Positions 42,601 to 50,355 of a stretch of 64,000 nucleotides of DNA are shown piece after piece (position 1 is the first letter of the stretch; each line of letters opens with the position of its first letter). This stretch comes from Parabacteroides faecis (GTDB lineage Bacteria > Bacteroidota > Bacteroidia > Bacteroidales > Tannerellaceae): contig NZ_BMPB01000004.1 in the NCBI RefSeq assembly GCF_014647375.1, forward strand, positions 1 to 64,000, written 5' to 3'. Below the pieces are notes generated by a model that worked only from the letters and a program-made list of their open reading frames with translations, made no database searches and was not told the DNA's origin. Both the position numbers and the translations under genes were made by a program.

Positions 42601-42953
42601 AGGGTCTGTGAGTCCTCCATTAACTTTACATTAATAGATGCCTGACCTGTGTACTTGATTTCCTGCGTAGTGTAACCGATGAAAGAGATTTGGATGATGT
42701 TTCCTTGTTTTACACCCTCTAATGTGAAATTACCGTCCATGTCGGTAATAATACCGTTTGTGGTTCCTTTCACAATGACTGAGGCTCCGGCTACGGGACC
42801 GAATTCATCTTCTACTGTTCCTGTCACTTTCCCGTTTTGTTGGGAAATGCTCACACTCGGTCTAATGGGTGTTGTGTCGGCTTTTATGCTCTCGGGAGAA
42901 CATAATATGCCTGCAAACAGCATTAAACCAATCGGTTTGAAGTTTTTTAGCAT
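39684..42953 (-). CDS. SusC/RagA family TonB-dependent outer-membrane receptor
   Basis: 1089 residues. After the signal peptide (to about 25) comes a carboxypeptidase-regulatory-like domain (GKVTGTVEDEFGPVAGASVIVKG, about 40-120), the TonB box/plug start DEVVVTGFSGVQKAK and the plug with YVVDDVVMETEQGE and ASATAVYGPRASDGVVVVTT. The barrel ends RSFTLSATLTL. It imports a nutrient captured by SusD. It is preceded in the same direction by a DUF4469-type gene, with array C in the 180-base gap, and all four genes probably answer to the invertible promoter at 43.9-44.1 kb. Confidence 0.95.
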   Translation of the reverse strand: MLKNFKPIGLMLFAGILCSPESIKADTTPIRPSVSISQQNGKVTGTVEDEFGPVAGASVIVKGTTNGIITDMDGNFTLEGVKQGNIIQISFIGYTTQEIKYTGQASINVKLMEDSQTLDEVVVTGFSGVQKAKTLTASAVTVKMESIAKLPVTSVSDGLGGRVAGIISQARSGAPGETSKIWIRGGSDILYVVDDVVMETEQGEVFFNRLRPEDIASMTILKDASATAVYGPRASDGVVVVTTKRGQEGSLDITVNQKFTLMTPSYRPKSMSSWDYVNMKNELYAANMEENPAYNTTQLSKYYMGHLSQQGYGRQEITDMVNQKYNMGYSLQDVNDLFNPFVTQGGDINNYYTYEDPWDWFNNTQPMTQTNISVRGGGERVRYYSSLGYLNQSGISDTYNYEQYNAIVNTEAFLLKDKSLRFTMNLNGIMAKKKQPEGGDGIFNSVLIEGDEIHSIPRNWTTGLDRAGGLDSRLRNGFNNTDDYRLQASMGLKWNIPWVEGLAASASLNFNHSYSMNKVFKHPEEGVYANPYATQENNFNPNDAHLTQTWNNYSLTTGIFQVDYNRSFGKHNLSAMANYQSQVRNTNKTMAKKYGYPTTFYPQIDGGSTMESMSGTEGQWGSASWVGRVSYDYDSKYLLQFSANYNGSLCYHPDKRWGFFYAISGGWVLTEESFIKDIINTDYINMFKIRAGYGVVGKELSEPFSYMNQYELSKTILTGENMSSSSAWKESNVSSNLTWGESQQISGGVDFGFFKDRLSGSFDTYLYLNKGDEMDMNPKLTYTPVLGLPNTPKMNAPYVTTHQGGVEFNLNWNDQIGDFTYKIGANYTYWDKITVRHTKEDTDYYYPNLTNLGKRNQVKTYTVAWQTNGLFTSYEDMYNSYLHFTRNHTLGTFRMQDINGDGVLNGGDQVWDERGGEVPQTLYGITLGLGWKDFSFEIFLQGAANVTGDVVSPARSQQDYYWKYAKYLWQESYTPSNPITNKLPLPTNSTYGWGYSFVDSWVYDASYLKLKNISVSYDLKRRVLKNVSYIKGLQLNFIANNVHTWVKKSNPFKNLTDPEYLPANSIWGGNKFGSYPTQRSFTLSATLTL

Positions 42954-43032
42954 AATGTGCGTTTTTAGTTTAATATTAATATGTATAGGTAAAAAAACTC
43001 TCTGATTTTGTTTTGGTATTTTTCTGATGGTT

Positions 43033-43137
43033 GGAAGAGTACGCTTCCACTCATCGGAAGAGCACGCTTCCAGCTATCGGAAGAGCACACTTCCAGTCAT
43101 CGGAAGAACACTCTTCCGGTCACCGGAAATGATTTAT
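43033..43137. repeat. 23-bp palindromic tandem array C (four full units plus one partial)
   Basis: Units start at exactly 43033, 43056, 43079 and 43102, each a near-palindrome of the type GGAAGAGCACGCTTCC followed by a 7-base spacer (ACTCATC, AGCTATC, AGTCATC). A fifth GGAAA at 43125 keeps the 23-bp register and reaches the 3' end of the DUF4469-type gene. It fills the DUF4469-susC gap and could fold into a row of small hairpins in the operon mRNA. Confidence 0.75.
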
Positions 43138-43901
43138 TCTATTTCCGGCCTGTCGCTTCCTCCAACTGTCAGCACGTAGGGGAAACGGTTGCGGCGGGGT
43201 TCGCTTACTAAAAATTTTGTATTACCGCTTGACTGGGTTGCAATTTCCAGATAGTAAGTACCGGCTGCCAAAGGCGGAATGATGAAAGAGAAATAGGATG
43301 GATCGTTGCGTAACAACGAGGCTACCGGAACCTTTGTCTCTGTTTTGTCTGCTATGGAAACAAAATAGAAACCGACTTCTTTCCCTTCTTCGCCGATAAT
43401 TCTTACGCGGTTTCCTTCTCCGTTCAGGCCGCCTCCCGGTGTGATCTGATTGTTTACGCTTCCTGTCGTTACATCTGTCACTACTGTTATGACCGGTAGA
43501 CCCTCAGATGTTCCGGAGATGATGACAGTTATATTGTCGAGATCTTTTTTTAGTTCGGCGAGGGGAACACTTCGTAGAACGACCTTGTTTTTCGTTTGAT
43601 TGAATTTCGCATCCGGACCGATGAACGGGCCGTCAGCTCCTAATGAGTTAGTCGTAAAACCAAATTCTACGGTAGAAGCATTGTATAATTCGATTTTTGC
43701 CTGTTCTTTCAGGGCGTTGTAAGCACTTTCCAGTTCTGAGGCAGAGAATTTACTGTTTGCTGCGGCTAACTGGCAAAGAGCTTTTATGTCTCGGTTTGCC
43801 TGATAAACAATATTACAAGTGAAGTCGTCTTCGCGTTCAGTCAATTTGTTCGGTGTTAATTTTCCTGTAATGCTGCGCATTTTAGGTTCTGTTGCTGCCA
43901 T
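43134..43901 (-). CDS. HU-like/DUF4469-type protein heading the SusCD operon
   Basis: 255 residues without signal peptide. Residues about 1-125 resemble the HU/IHF-like domain found in Bacteroidetes (KLTPNKLTEREDDFTCNIV, then RDIKALCQLAAANSKFSASELESAY), and residues about 130-255 are an immunoglobulin-like part (NRVRIIGEEGKEVGFYFVS) fitting DUF4469. It may bind DNA or structure the nucleoid; this is inference. It starts 18 bases left of the recombination arm at 43919, so it is the first gene read if the cassette inverts. The distribution of function between the two halves is unknown. Confidence 0.72.
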   Translation of the reverse strand: MAATEPKMRSITGKLTPNKLTEREDDFTCNIVYQANRDIKALCQLAAANSKFSASELESAYNALKEQAKIELYNASTVEFGFTTNSLGADGPFIGPDAKFNQTKNKVVLRSVPLAELKKDLDNITVIISGTSEGLPVITVVTDVTTGSVNNQITPGGGLNGEGNRVRIIGEEGKEVGFYFVSIADKTETKVPVASLLRNDPSYFSFIIPPLAAGTYYLEIATQSSGNTKFLVSEPRRNRFPYVLTVGGSDRPEIE

Positions 43902-43918
43902 ATTAATATTAGTTTATT

Positions 43919-44134
43919 TAGTCCTTGGAGAACTAAGTACTTTAACGAGGTTTTATTTACTTTTGAAGTAGATTGAACACTTAAAATGGAGTTTGACATG
44001 AATTTGCATGCACTTATAGAGATGAAATGTTAATTGATTTAGTTAAAAAAACAATATTTCAAATAAATATTATTGTTATTTAAAATTAATCTATATTTTT
44101 GCGGGGTAAAACAACCTTAGTTCTCCAAGGACTA
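43919..44134. promoter_or_regulatory. Probable invertible promoter of the DUF4469-SusCD operon
   Basis: Perfect 19-bp inverted repeats TAGTCCTTGGAGAACTAAG (43919-43937) and its complement (44116-44134) flank 178 bp. Inside, TATTTTTG at 44094-44101 with an ATTG-like -33 at 44072 points to the plus strand, away from the operon; another -7-like TACTTTTG lies at 43958-43965 on the same strand. No minus-strand TAnnTTTG is seen. Inversion would place the promoter in front of the DUF4469-type gene. No invertase lies in the window. Confidence 0.65.
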
Positions 44135-44149
44135 GGGTTGTTTTGTTTT
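44108..44149 (+). terminator. Terminator hairpin that contains the right recombination arm
   Basis: AAAACAACCTTAGTTCT (44108-44124) pairs over all 17 positions (two G-T pairs) with 44128-44144, loop CCA, followed by TTTTGTTTTG. The expected start of the 44094 promoter is at about 44108, so the transcript would end at once. Confidence 0.8.
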
Positions 44150-44256
44150 GTAATGTAAATGATTCAAAGTGTCTGGTTGCCTTGTTTATTCTAGGGGTAA
44201 ATATTGTGTTGATTTTATTTTTATAAATAATGTTGTGTGTATTGTGATTTTTTTTA

Positions 44257-44382
44257 TATGTTTGCGAGATTCTTGATTGGAGTTTTGGAATATATATTAT
44301 GAATTCATTTAGTTACAATAGAAAATTTCTTACCATAGGCTGCATCTAAGAGAATAGGTGGGAAGATGTAGCTGTGTTTTTT
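44257..44382 (+). promoter_or_regulatory. Leader with promoter, 16-codon frame and terminator
   Basis: TATGTTTG at 44257-44264 with GTTG 21 bases upstream forms a promoter. A 16-codon frame (44299-44349, MNSFSYNRKFLTIGCI) stops inside the left arm of hairpin GCTGCATCT/AGATGTAGC (44339-44372), which is followed by TTTTTT. This could be a leader-attenuator for the lipoprotein gene at 44431 or a separate small RNA. The flanking bases 44150-44256 hold nothing else that I see. Confidence 0.4.
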
Positions 44383-44430
44383 AACCACGCATTATATTCA
44401 GTTGTTTTAATCTTCTAATACATTTATACT

Positions 44431-45165
44431 ATGAAATCAAGTGTCTTATATTTTATATTGATTATGGCTGTTTTAGTTGGCTGTACAAATGATAATGAAC
44501 CAGTATTGGATCAGGTTATTAATCAAAATGAAGTAAATATCAATCAATTAAAGCAGATAGCAGCAAGTTCCGGCTGGCGTGTTTCTCCGAAAGTGGAGAT
44601 GGGGGATAGGATAACTCCGTTGACGGAAGGGGAGATAAAGAATTTCCAGGAAGATTTGCAAGAGTATTCTGTTTATCCCAAGATGCAGGAGGAACGAGAG
44701 GTCGAAGTGATACCTATTGGGGATCAGTATATATTCATGTTACCATTTACTCCGAAGCTTTTAACAAAGTCTTATTCCGGTGGGTCTGTAATTGTGTATG
44801 CGACTTATGGTGAGTGTTTTCTAAATGTTTGTAATCAGGTTGAAATAAAAGTGTGTTATGACTTAGATGAGTATGGCAATATTGTGTATGCTTTCGCTGG
44901 TTCAGAATCGTTAATATCTGCAGGTTCTACCTTTTGCCCTTATGGTACTATTCGTTATACAACGGCGTATTATGAGTGCAGTTGGGGAAGTGATACTGTT
45001 TCTCTTAAATTATGGCTTAATCGTACAAGGTATGACAACTCTTTTAGTGATAAAGAGCATTTTATGGTAACAGGTTCTGTTAATATTAAAACAGGAACTG
45101 CTAATCTAGAGTCTAAGTATGTAGGAAAAGGACTTTGGTCTCCTATTATTACAACACAAAAGTAG
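44431..45165 (+). CDS. Lipoprotein of unknown family
   Basis: 244 residues; signal MKSSVLYFILIMAVLVGCTN with lipobox LVGC. A short helical start (NQNEVNINQLKQIAASSGW) is followed by a beta-rich body containing several aromatic strands and five Cys (YGECFLNVCNQVEIKVCY) that could form disulfides. I do not recognise a family. It is convergent with the MG2-type gene and separated by a shared hairpin. Its relation to the SusCD cassette upstream is unclear: the plus-strand promoter inside the cassette is terminated before reaching it. Confidence 0.7.
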   Translation: MKSSVLYFILIMAVLVGCTNDNEPVLDQVINQNEVNINQLKQIAASSGWRVSPKVEMGDRITPLTEGEIKNFQEDLQEYSVYPKMQEEREVEVIPIGDQYIFMLPFTPKLLTKSYSGGSVIVYATYGECFLNVCNQVEIKVCYDLDEYGNIVYAFAGSESLISAGSTFCPYGTIRYTTAYYECSWGSDTVSLKLWLNRTRYDNSFSDKEHFMVTGSVNIKTGTANLESKYVGKGLWSPIITTQK

Positions 45166-45199
45166 TTGATCAAATTGAAGAATTTTTCGACTACTTTTG
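45157..45199. terminator. Shared terminator between convergent genes
   Basis: CAAAAGTAGT (45157-45166) and ACTACTTTTG (45190-45199) form a perfect 10-bp stem. The left arm contains the stop of the lipoprotein gene, and either side offers an A/T-rich tract. Confidence 0.65.
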
Positions 45200-45216
45200 T
45201 TACTACAATAATAAAT

Positions 45217-47880
45217 CTATTCTTTGACTATCATCTCTTTCTCGAAGCGTATAAGTTTGCCATTTTGAGTACCTCCTTCTATAACTACTGAATAAGGACT
45301 ATCTCCATCTGCCGTGTAAAATTCGACAAATGCTTTCCCTCGTCTATTGGTTTGGATATTAGGATTCCAGTAGATTGTAGTACGTAAATCGTGACTCTCG
45401 CTGTTTTTCAGTTGTGGAGTCTCATACTTGGGAGAATAGAAAGCCACCGGTTTCTGATGGCCCAGTAACTGTACTTGTTGTATGTTTTTGGGCATGTAAT
45501 CGTATGGTTCTGCTTCTTTTTTTAATGTAATGGCGATAAAAGCTGATCCGGTCATAGGGAACCATGCTAATCCTTCTGCGGCTTCTTTGTTGTAGTCGAT
45601 TTGTTCAATATCTCGTAATTGTAATGTCTCTAATATCATTTTAGCAGTTTGTGTATCATAAATTGGAAATCCATTTAAAATGATCTGAATAGGCTTTGGA
45701 ATAGGACCTCCTAGTTCCTTTATTTGGAATAAACCTTGTGGTAGAGCTATTAGTCCAGGTAGTCTGGATGCTAAAAATGTGGGAAGCTCTATCATCGAAG
45801 ACTGTTTAATATCTTCCTCTTTGATGGTTATAGCACTAGGGATACTTTCATAAGGTGTCTTATATACTTTTTTTCTGGCTGTTACCATAACATCTTCCAA
45901 GAATATATTACGTATGCCGTTTTCGTATGTCATTCTTCTGTTTGTCTTGTCCAAAAATTCAACTGATGCCGGAAGATCGGAATAGATGTAGTTTGCTGTA
46001 CATTGGGCGCTATGAGAACGGACAGGCCATATTTGATCGGCTTCCGGAAAGGTTTCCGGGTCGAGTGACAGCAGAACATTCCTGCCATTCTTTTTCGTTG
46101 TAGCCTGTATGTTGTAGATGGTACTGTCCGGGAACTCGAAAAAATCGAACTCGAACTTACCGTCTTCTCCGGCATGAATCTCTTCCAAAACCCTTTCTTT
46201 TGGGATATGGATTTGTATTTTGGCATTGGCAATCGCTTTGTTGCCGACCAGCCGTTTAACGGAGCCGGTAATTCGTTGGCTGGTTTCGGGGAGGATAGCC
46301 GGTTGTTTGTAGTTGGCTGTCAATGCGTTTTCTACATTATATTTTCGCCATCCTTGTGTCAGCATCAACAGGTCCAGTCCCTCTTTGCGTGCGTTATTAT
46401 CTCCTCGGAAGTACCATCCCGGATCTTCGATATACCCTTTCAAATCGGAAGAAAGCAGGAGAGAGGTGTATATGGTATAGGAGGAATCAGGCAGGATATC
46501 GGCATTGTCGGTGACGGCGAGAGAGAAGTTCCCTTGAACAGGTTTACCTTCTACATCTTGTAATGTGATATCCAGACGTACTTTTTCCCTTTGGGTATAT
46601 GTTTCCTTATCAGTCTGTATATGGGCTGTAACTTGTTTTTCAGATTGAACGAATACCTGGCGTTCGCTGATTATTTGACCTTGTGAAGAAAGTAATAACA
46701 GATGTATGATGCCAGGCGAGAATGCCTTCTTGTCGATACTGATCCGATGGGTTTGGCGGAAAGGTTGTACAAACAGCGGGAAACCTCGTTGGTGAATTAG
46801 CAAAGTCTGTGTTTCGTCGGTTGCGATTCCGTTGGAGTAAAGGATATTTATATGATAGTCAGAGTAGCTTTCTTCTATATTCAGTGTACTTATGTTCATT
46901 TCGGGGGCAGGCAGTTCAAAGCGTTTTTCAACACCGGTTTTAGAGATACACTCTGCATAATACTTTTTACCTGTTTCCGGAATCCAACTGAAGCGTCCCA
47001 TACCGGCATGTAGCGTTTGGAAAGAGCAGATTTCTTTTCCGGCTTCGTCTTTAACGGTTCCGGTTATGTCTTCAGATAGCCCGTAAGTATTTAGAGCTTT
47101 GAAAGCCATTGTCGATGAAACTCCGGCAGGCAGGTTTCCTCCTTCAGGCAGGAAATCGACGTGGTAGTCGTTGGCCGGAAGCGAAACGGGCAGGAACTGC
47201 TGGAAGTTTGCTGCTTCCAGTTTGATGACTTTATGTTTATATTTGTCCGGAGATATTTTGAACCGGGATTGTTTTCCCTCTGTCCAGTATTCAATTTTGC
47301 CGTTTTCGTCGTAAATGGATACGTTTTCCATTGAAATTTCTTCTTTTGTGAGGGTATTGGTCAGTCCGATCAATCCTTTAATTTGGTTTTGTTGTGGCTT
47401 CCCTTCAAAAGTGACGGTTGTTGTCAGAGAGTGGCTGAAAGGGGAAACGATATGTATCGGTTTGCGGAAAAAGTATTCCTCTCCGCTGTTCGTCATGTAA
47501 CGGGTATAAGCCCTTATGATATATTCTCCGGCAGGGATATCTTCCTCCAATGGCAGATAACCATAAAACAAGCTGTCTTTATCCTCTCTTATTTTGACTC
47601 TTGAGACTACGTTCCCAAAAGGATTGATAAGTTCGGAATAGATATAGCGGCTGGTGGTTTCCGGTTGGTTGTTAACAGCATTCACCAGGTATGCCCTAAA
47701 CCAAATCGTATCACTGCCGGCATATACCGATCTGTCGGTATGTACATGAATTTTTTCGTTAGGGAACAGGCTGCTTTGCTGCCAAAGTCTATTCCTGATA
47801 GTATCTGGTGATAAATTGTTCTGGGCAACGGAGGTGAAGGTTGTCAGAGTATATAATATAAGGTATACGGCTTTTTTCAT
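45217..47880 (-). CDS. Large secreted MG2/TonB-plug-like protein
   Basis: 887 residues with signal peptide (to about 19). The first part shows the Bacteroidetes MG2-like opening EKIHVHTDRSVYAGSDTIWFRAY, followed by several Ig-like domains with YIIRAYTRYM and DYHVDFLPEGGNLPAGVSSTMAFKA. A carboxypeptidase-regulatory-like domain lies near 555-620 (ITGSVKRLVGNKAIANAKI) and a plug-like part near 690-780 (ITIKEEDIKQSSMIELPTFL, GFPIYDTQTAKMILETLQL). It ends with a macroglobulin-like strand set (YWNPNIQTNRRGKAFVEFYT). It may be an outer-membrane-associated structural or inhibitor-like protein; function unknown. Confidence 0.75.
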   Translation of the reverse strand: MKKAVYLILYTLTTFTSVAQNNLSPDTIRNRLWQQSSLFPNEKIHVHTDRSVYAGSDTIWFRAYLVNAVNNQPETTSRYIYSELINPFGNVVSRVKIREDKDSLFYGYLPLEEDIPAGEYIIRAYTRYMTNSGEEYFFRKPIHIVSPFSHSLTTTVTFEGKPQQNQIKGLIGLTNTLTKEEISMENVSIYDENGKIEYWTEGKQSRFKISPDKYKHKVIKLEAANFQQFLPVSLPANDYHVDFLPEGGNLPAGVSSTMAFKALNTYGLSEDITGTVKDEAGKEICSFQTLHAGMGRFSWIPETGKKYYAECISKTGVEKRFELPAPEMNISTLNIEESYSDYHINILYSNGIATDETQTLLIHQRGFPLFVQPFRQTHRISIDKKAFSPGIIHLLLLSSQGQIISERQVFVQSEKQVTAHIQTDKETYTQREKVRLDITLQDVEGKPVQGNFSLAVTDNADILPDSSYTIYTSLLLSSDLKGYIEDPGWYFRGDNNARKEGLDLLMLTQGWRKYNVENALTANYKQPAILPETSQRITGSVKRLVGNKAIANAKIQIHIPKERVLEEIHAGEDGKFEFDFFEFPDSTIYNIQATTKKNGRNVLLSLDPETFPEADQIWPVRSHSAQCTANYIYSDLPASVEFLDKTNRRMTYENGIRNIFLEDVMVTARKKVYKTPYESIPSAITIKEEDIKQSSMIELPTFLASRLPGLIALPQGLFQIKELGGPIPKPIQIILNGFPIYDTQTAKMILETLQLRDIEQIDYNKEAAEGLAWFPMTGSAFIAITLKKEAEPYDYMPKNIQQVQLLGHQKPVAFYSPKYETPQLKNSESHDLRTTIYWNPNIQTNRRGKAFVEFYTADGDSPYSVVIEGGTQNGKLIRFEKEMIVKE

Positions 47881-47945
47881 AACATTCTTTATTTGCTGTA
47901 AATATGCAAATAAATATTTTATTTGTCACCAATTTACTTATGACA

Positions 47946-50204
47946 TTATAATTTAACCGGAATCTTTAAAGTAAACCGGCTCCCTTTCCCTTCTTCTGAC
48001 GAGATCAGGATATCGCCTTCCAAACGTTCGGCAATCGTTTTACAGATGGAAAGACCTAAGCCTGTTCCCTGGGCGAATTCGTCTTGTTTATAGAAACGTT
48101 CGAATACTTTTTCGATGGCTTCCCGGGAAATGCCGATACCGGAGTCTTCTACATAGATATAGACATTGTTTTCTTCTTTTTTGAATTCATATCCCAGTTT
48201 GATATATCCTTGTTTGGTGAATTTTACTGCATTATTGATGAAGTTCGTGATCACTTGGGTAAACCTGAAACGGTCGACATAGACATTGATCTCTGCGGAA
48301 GGTGCATCTTTAATAAACTGAATATGCGGGGGAATAAGCAACAGGTGCGTCTGGTAGATTTCGTCGATCAGATCATTTAACCTGAATGTTTCGAAGTCAA
48401 ATGTCATGCGGCCCGATTCGATACGGGATAGTTCCAGGATATCATTGATCAGTTTTAAAAGCAGATCGCTGTTTTTATTGATCGTGTCTTTGAATGTCTC
48501 TTTCTCCTCTGGTGTAAGATCGCTTTCCTCCTGCAGCAGATTGGAAAAGCCGACGATCGCATTTAAAGGAGTCCGTATTTCATGACTCATATTTGCCAGG
48601 AAGGCAGATTTCATTTTATTGGCTTCCTCCGCCTTTTCCTGTAAGACCTTCAACCTGTCTTCTTTATCCTTGAACGATTGTATGTTCAGGCACAAACCTA
48701 TGACAGTCTGTTCAGCGTCAGCCTTATCTTCTCCATGATTATAGCGTAATTCCCACCAGCAATACTCTTTACTATTAAAATTGAACCGACATTGGATGGT
48801 CGTTTCTTCCCATATCCCGGCATAAATATCCCGGATGTGGCTACGTAAATGTTCCCGGTCGTCCGGATGTGTTATAGCTAATAAATCCGTAAGAGACATT
48901 TCCCTGGGATCGATCTTATTGTCTATAAAGAAATCATCTTCAAAGATAAAACGTCCTTTTTCCAGTTTCCAGGCGTATGTATTACCTCCTTCCAAAGCCA
49001 ATCGGAGGAAACGCCTTTCCTTGAACAGGTTTGTTTGTATTTGCTTTTTGCGGTTGAACTCCCGTTTATACATGAGAATTAATTGGGCGATAATATATAT
49101 GATCAGTAGTATGAATAAACTACCCCCGATGATCATCGCTTTATGATAACGTTCATAGAACGGAAGATTATAGATGACGCTGCCTTCCGGTAAATCTCTT
49201 TTTTTTATATTGAAACGTCCCATTTCGTTCCAGTCGAAAGCATAGGTTTTGGGACTTTCAATAATGGAATAGTTGGTAGGTGACGCGCCTTGTAAAATAT
49301 CGGCGGCTCTTTCCGAAACGATATCTGTTTGTATATCCAACGTTGTAAAATATCCTCCGGTAATACCTCTGTCATCATTAAATCCATTATTGATGACAGT
49401 GAAATTGGGAACATTCGCCAGGCGGCCTATAGTCAGGACATCAAAGTCGAGGATGATCTGCAGGCATGCCGTATAAGGCTTATTCTGAAAAATGGATAAC
49501 AAACTCTGGGCCGAAAGATAGGCTGTTTCAGTAGTATATAGAACAGATTTGCCAGGTTCACCAGGGCAAATATCGTCGGGATATTCATTTCTCTTTTGAT
49601 GAAATAAGCCTATTCGCAAGGTTCTGCCGGTATCTTTGATCTCTTCCTGGATAGCTCTGAACGACTCTCTGCTCATAAAGCGGGCATTCTTGAAAAACAG
49701 AATATTGGAAGGACCGTATAATTTCTCTATCAGTTCAATGGTCTTCATGTAGTTGGGTTTATCCCAGAAGCCGGTGAAGTTAGGATGTTGTTTCAGCAAG
49801 GACCAGTTAGGAAAGTTTACTCCCGAAAAGACAACGGGCGTAGTCTTTCCCAGCGGGTGGTTGCAAGCCATTAATGTATAGGTAGCCTGGTCGTCGTTGA
49901 CCAGAATGATATCGGGATTCCAGCTTTTGATAGAATCTAAATAATGATACATACGATCATTTTCTTCTTCCTCATTGTAACGCTCGCAGTCCAGATAAAA
50001 AGTCTGTGTGTTTGTCGGGATATTCTTTTTCTCCAGTTTTTCGGCAATCAGGTCGCTAAAACTGGAATATGTAATGAGATCCTCCGTATAAGAATGGAGG
50101 ATGAGTACTTTATAGGGGGAGTTGCTACCGGCAGCCTCTATATAATCCTTTATTCCAACGGAGAATAAAAGAAAGAACAGCAATATGTGCCAAAAACGTT
50201 TCAA
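47946..50204 (-). CDS. Sensor histidine kinase with periplasmic binding-protein-like domain
   Basis: 752 residues. Signal or membrane segment at the N-terminus, then a periplasmic domain (about 30-330) of the ABC substrate-binding type (VLILHSYTEDLITYSSFSDLI, DIILVNDDQATYTL). A transmembrane helix follows near 355-375, a PAS domain at about 395-515 (KGRFIFEDDFFIDNKIDPREM) and HisKA with MSHEIRTPLNAIVGFSNLLQ, where His541 is the phosphoacceptor. The HATPase_c part has YVEDSGIGISREAIEKVF and GTGLGLSICKTIAERLEGDI. No receiver or DNA-binding domain is on the chain and no response regulator is adjacent, so it is an orphan whose partner lies elsewhere. Confidence 0.9.
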   Translation of the reverse strand: MKRFWHILLFFLLFSVGIKDYIEAAGSNSPYKVLILHSYTEDLITYSSFSDLIAEKLEKKNIPTNTQTFYLDCERYNEEEENDRMYHYLDSIKSWNPDIILVNDDQATYTLMACNHPLGKTTPVVFSGVNFPNWSLLKQHPNFTGFWDKPNYMKTIELIEKLYGPSNILFFKNARFMSRESFRAIQEEIKDTGRTLRIGLFHQKRNEYPDDICPGEPGKSVLYTTETAYLSAQSLLSIFQNKPYTACLQIILDFDVLTIGRLANVPNFTVINNGFNDDRGITGGYFTTLDIQTDIVSERAADILQGASPTNYSIIESPKTYAFDWNEMGRFNIKKRDLPEGSVIYNLPFYERYHKAMIIGGSLFILLIIYIIAQLILMYKREFNRKKQIQTNLFKERRFLRLALEGGNTYAWKLEKGRFIFEDDFFIDNKIDPREMSLTDLLAITHPDDREHLRSHIRDIYAGIWEETTIQCRFNFNSKEYCWWELRYNHGEDKADAEQTVIGLCLNIQSFKDKEDRLKVLQEKAEEANKMKSAFLANMSHEIRTPLNAIVGFSNLLQEESDLTPEEKETFKDTINKNSDLLLKLINDILELSRIESGRMTFDFETFRLNDLIDEIYQTHLLLIPPHIQFIKDAPSAEINVYVDRFRFTQVITNFINNAVKFTKQGYIKLGYEFKKEENNVYIYVEDSGIGISREAIEKVFERFYKQDEFAQGTGLGLSICKTIAERLEGDILISSEEGKGSRFTLKIPVKL

Positions 50205-50355
50205 GAAATCTTCTATTATTAGCCCTGATAACTGATTAATATGATAACATTACAACAAACAGTGCTATGCCTGCAATAATATAGGACATAACACTGCTGT
50301 TCTATTTCTTGTTATGAGTTGGCAAAGATAATTAAAAACCTAATAGAATCAACGC

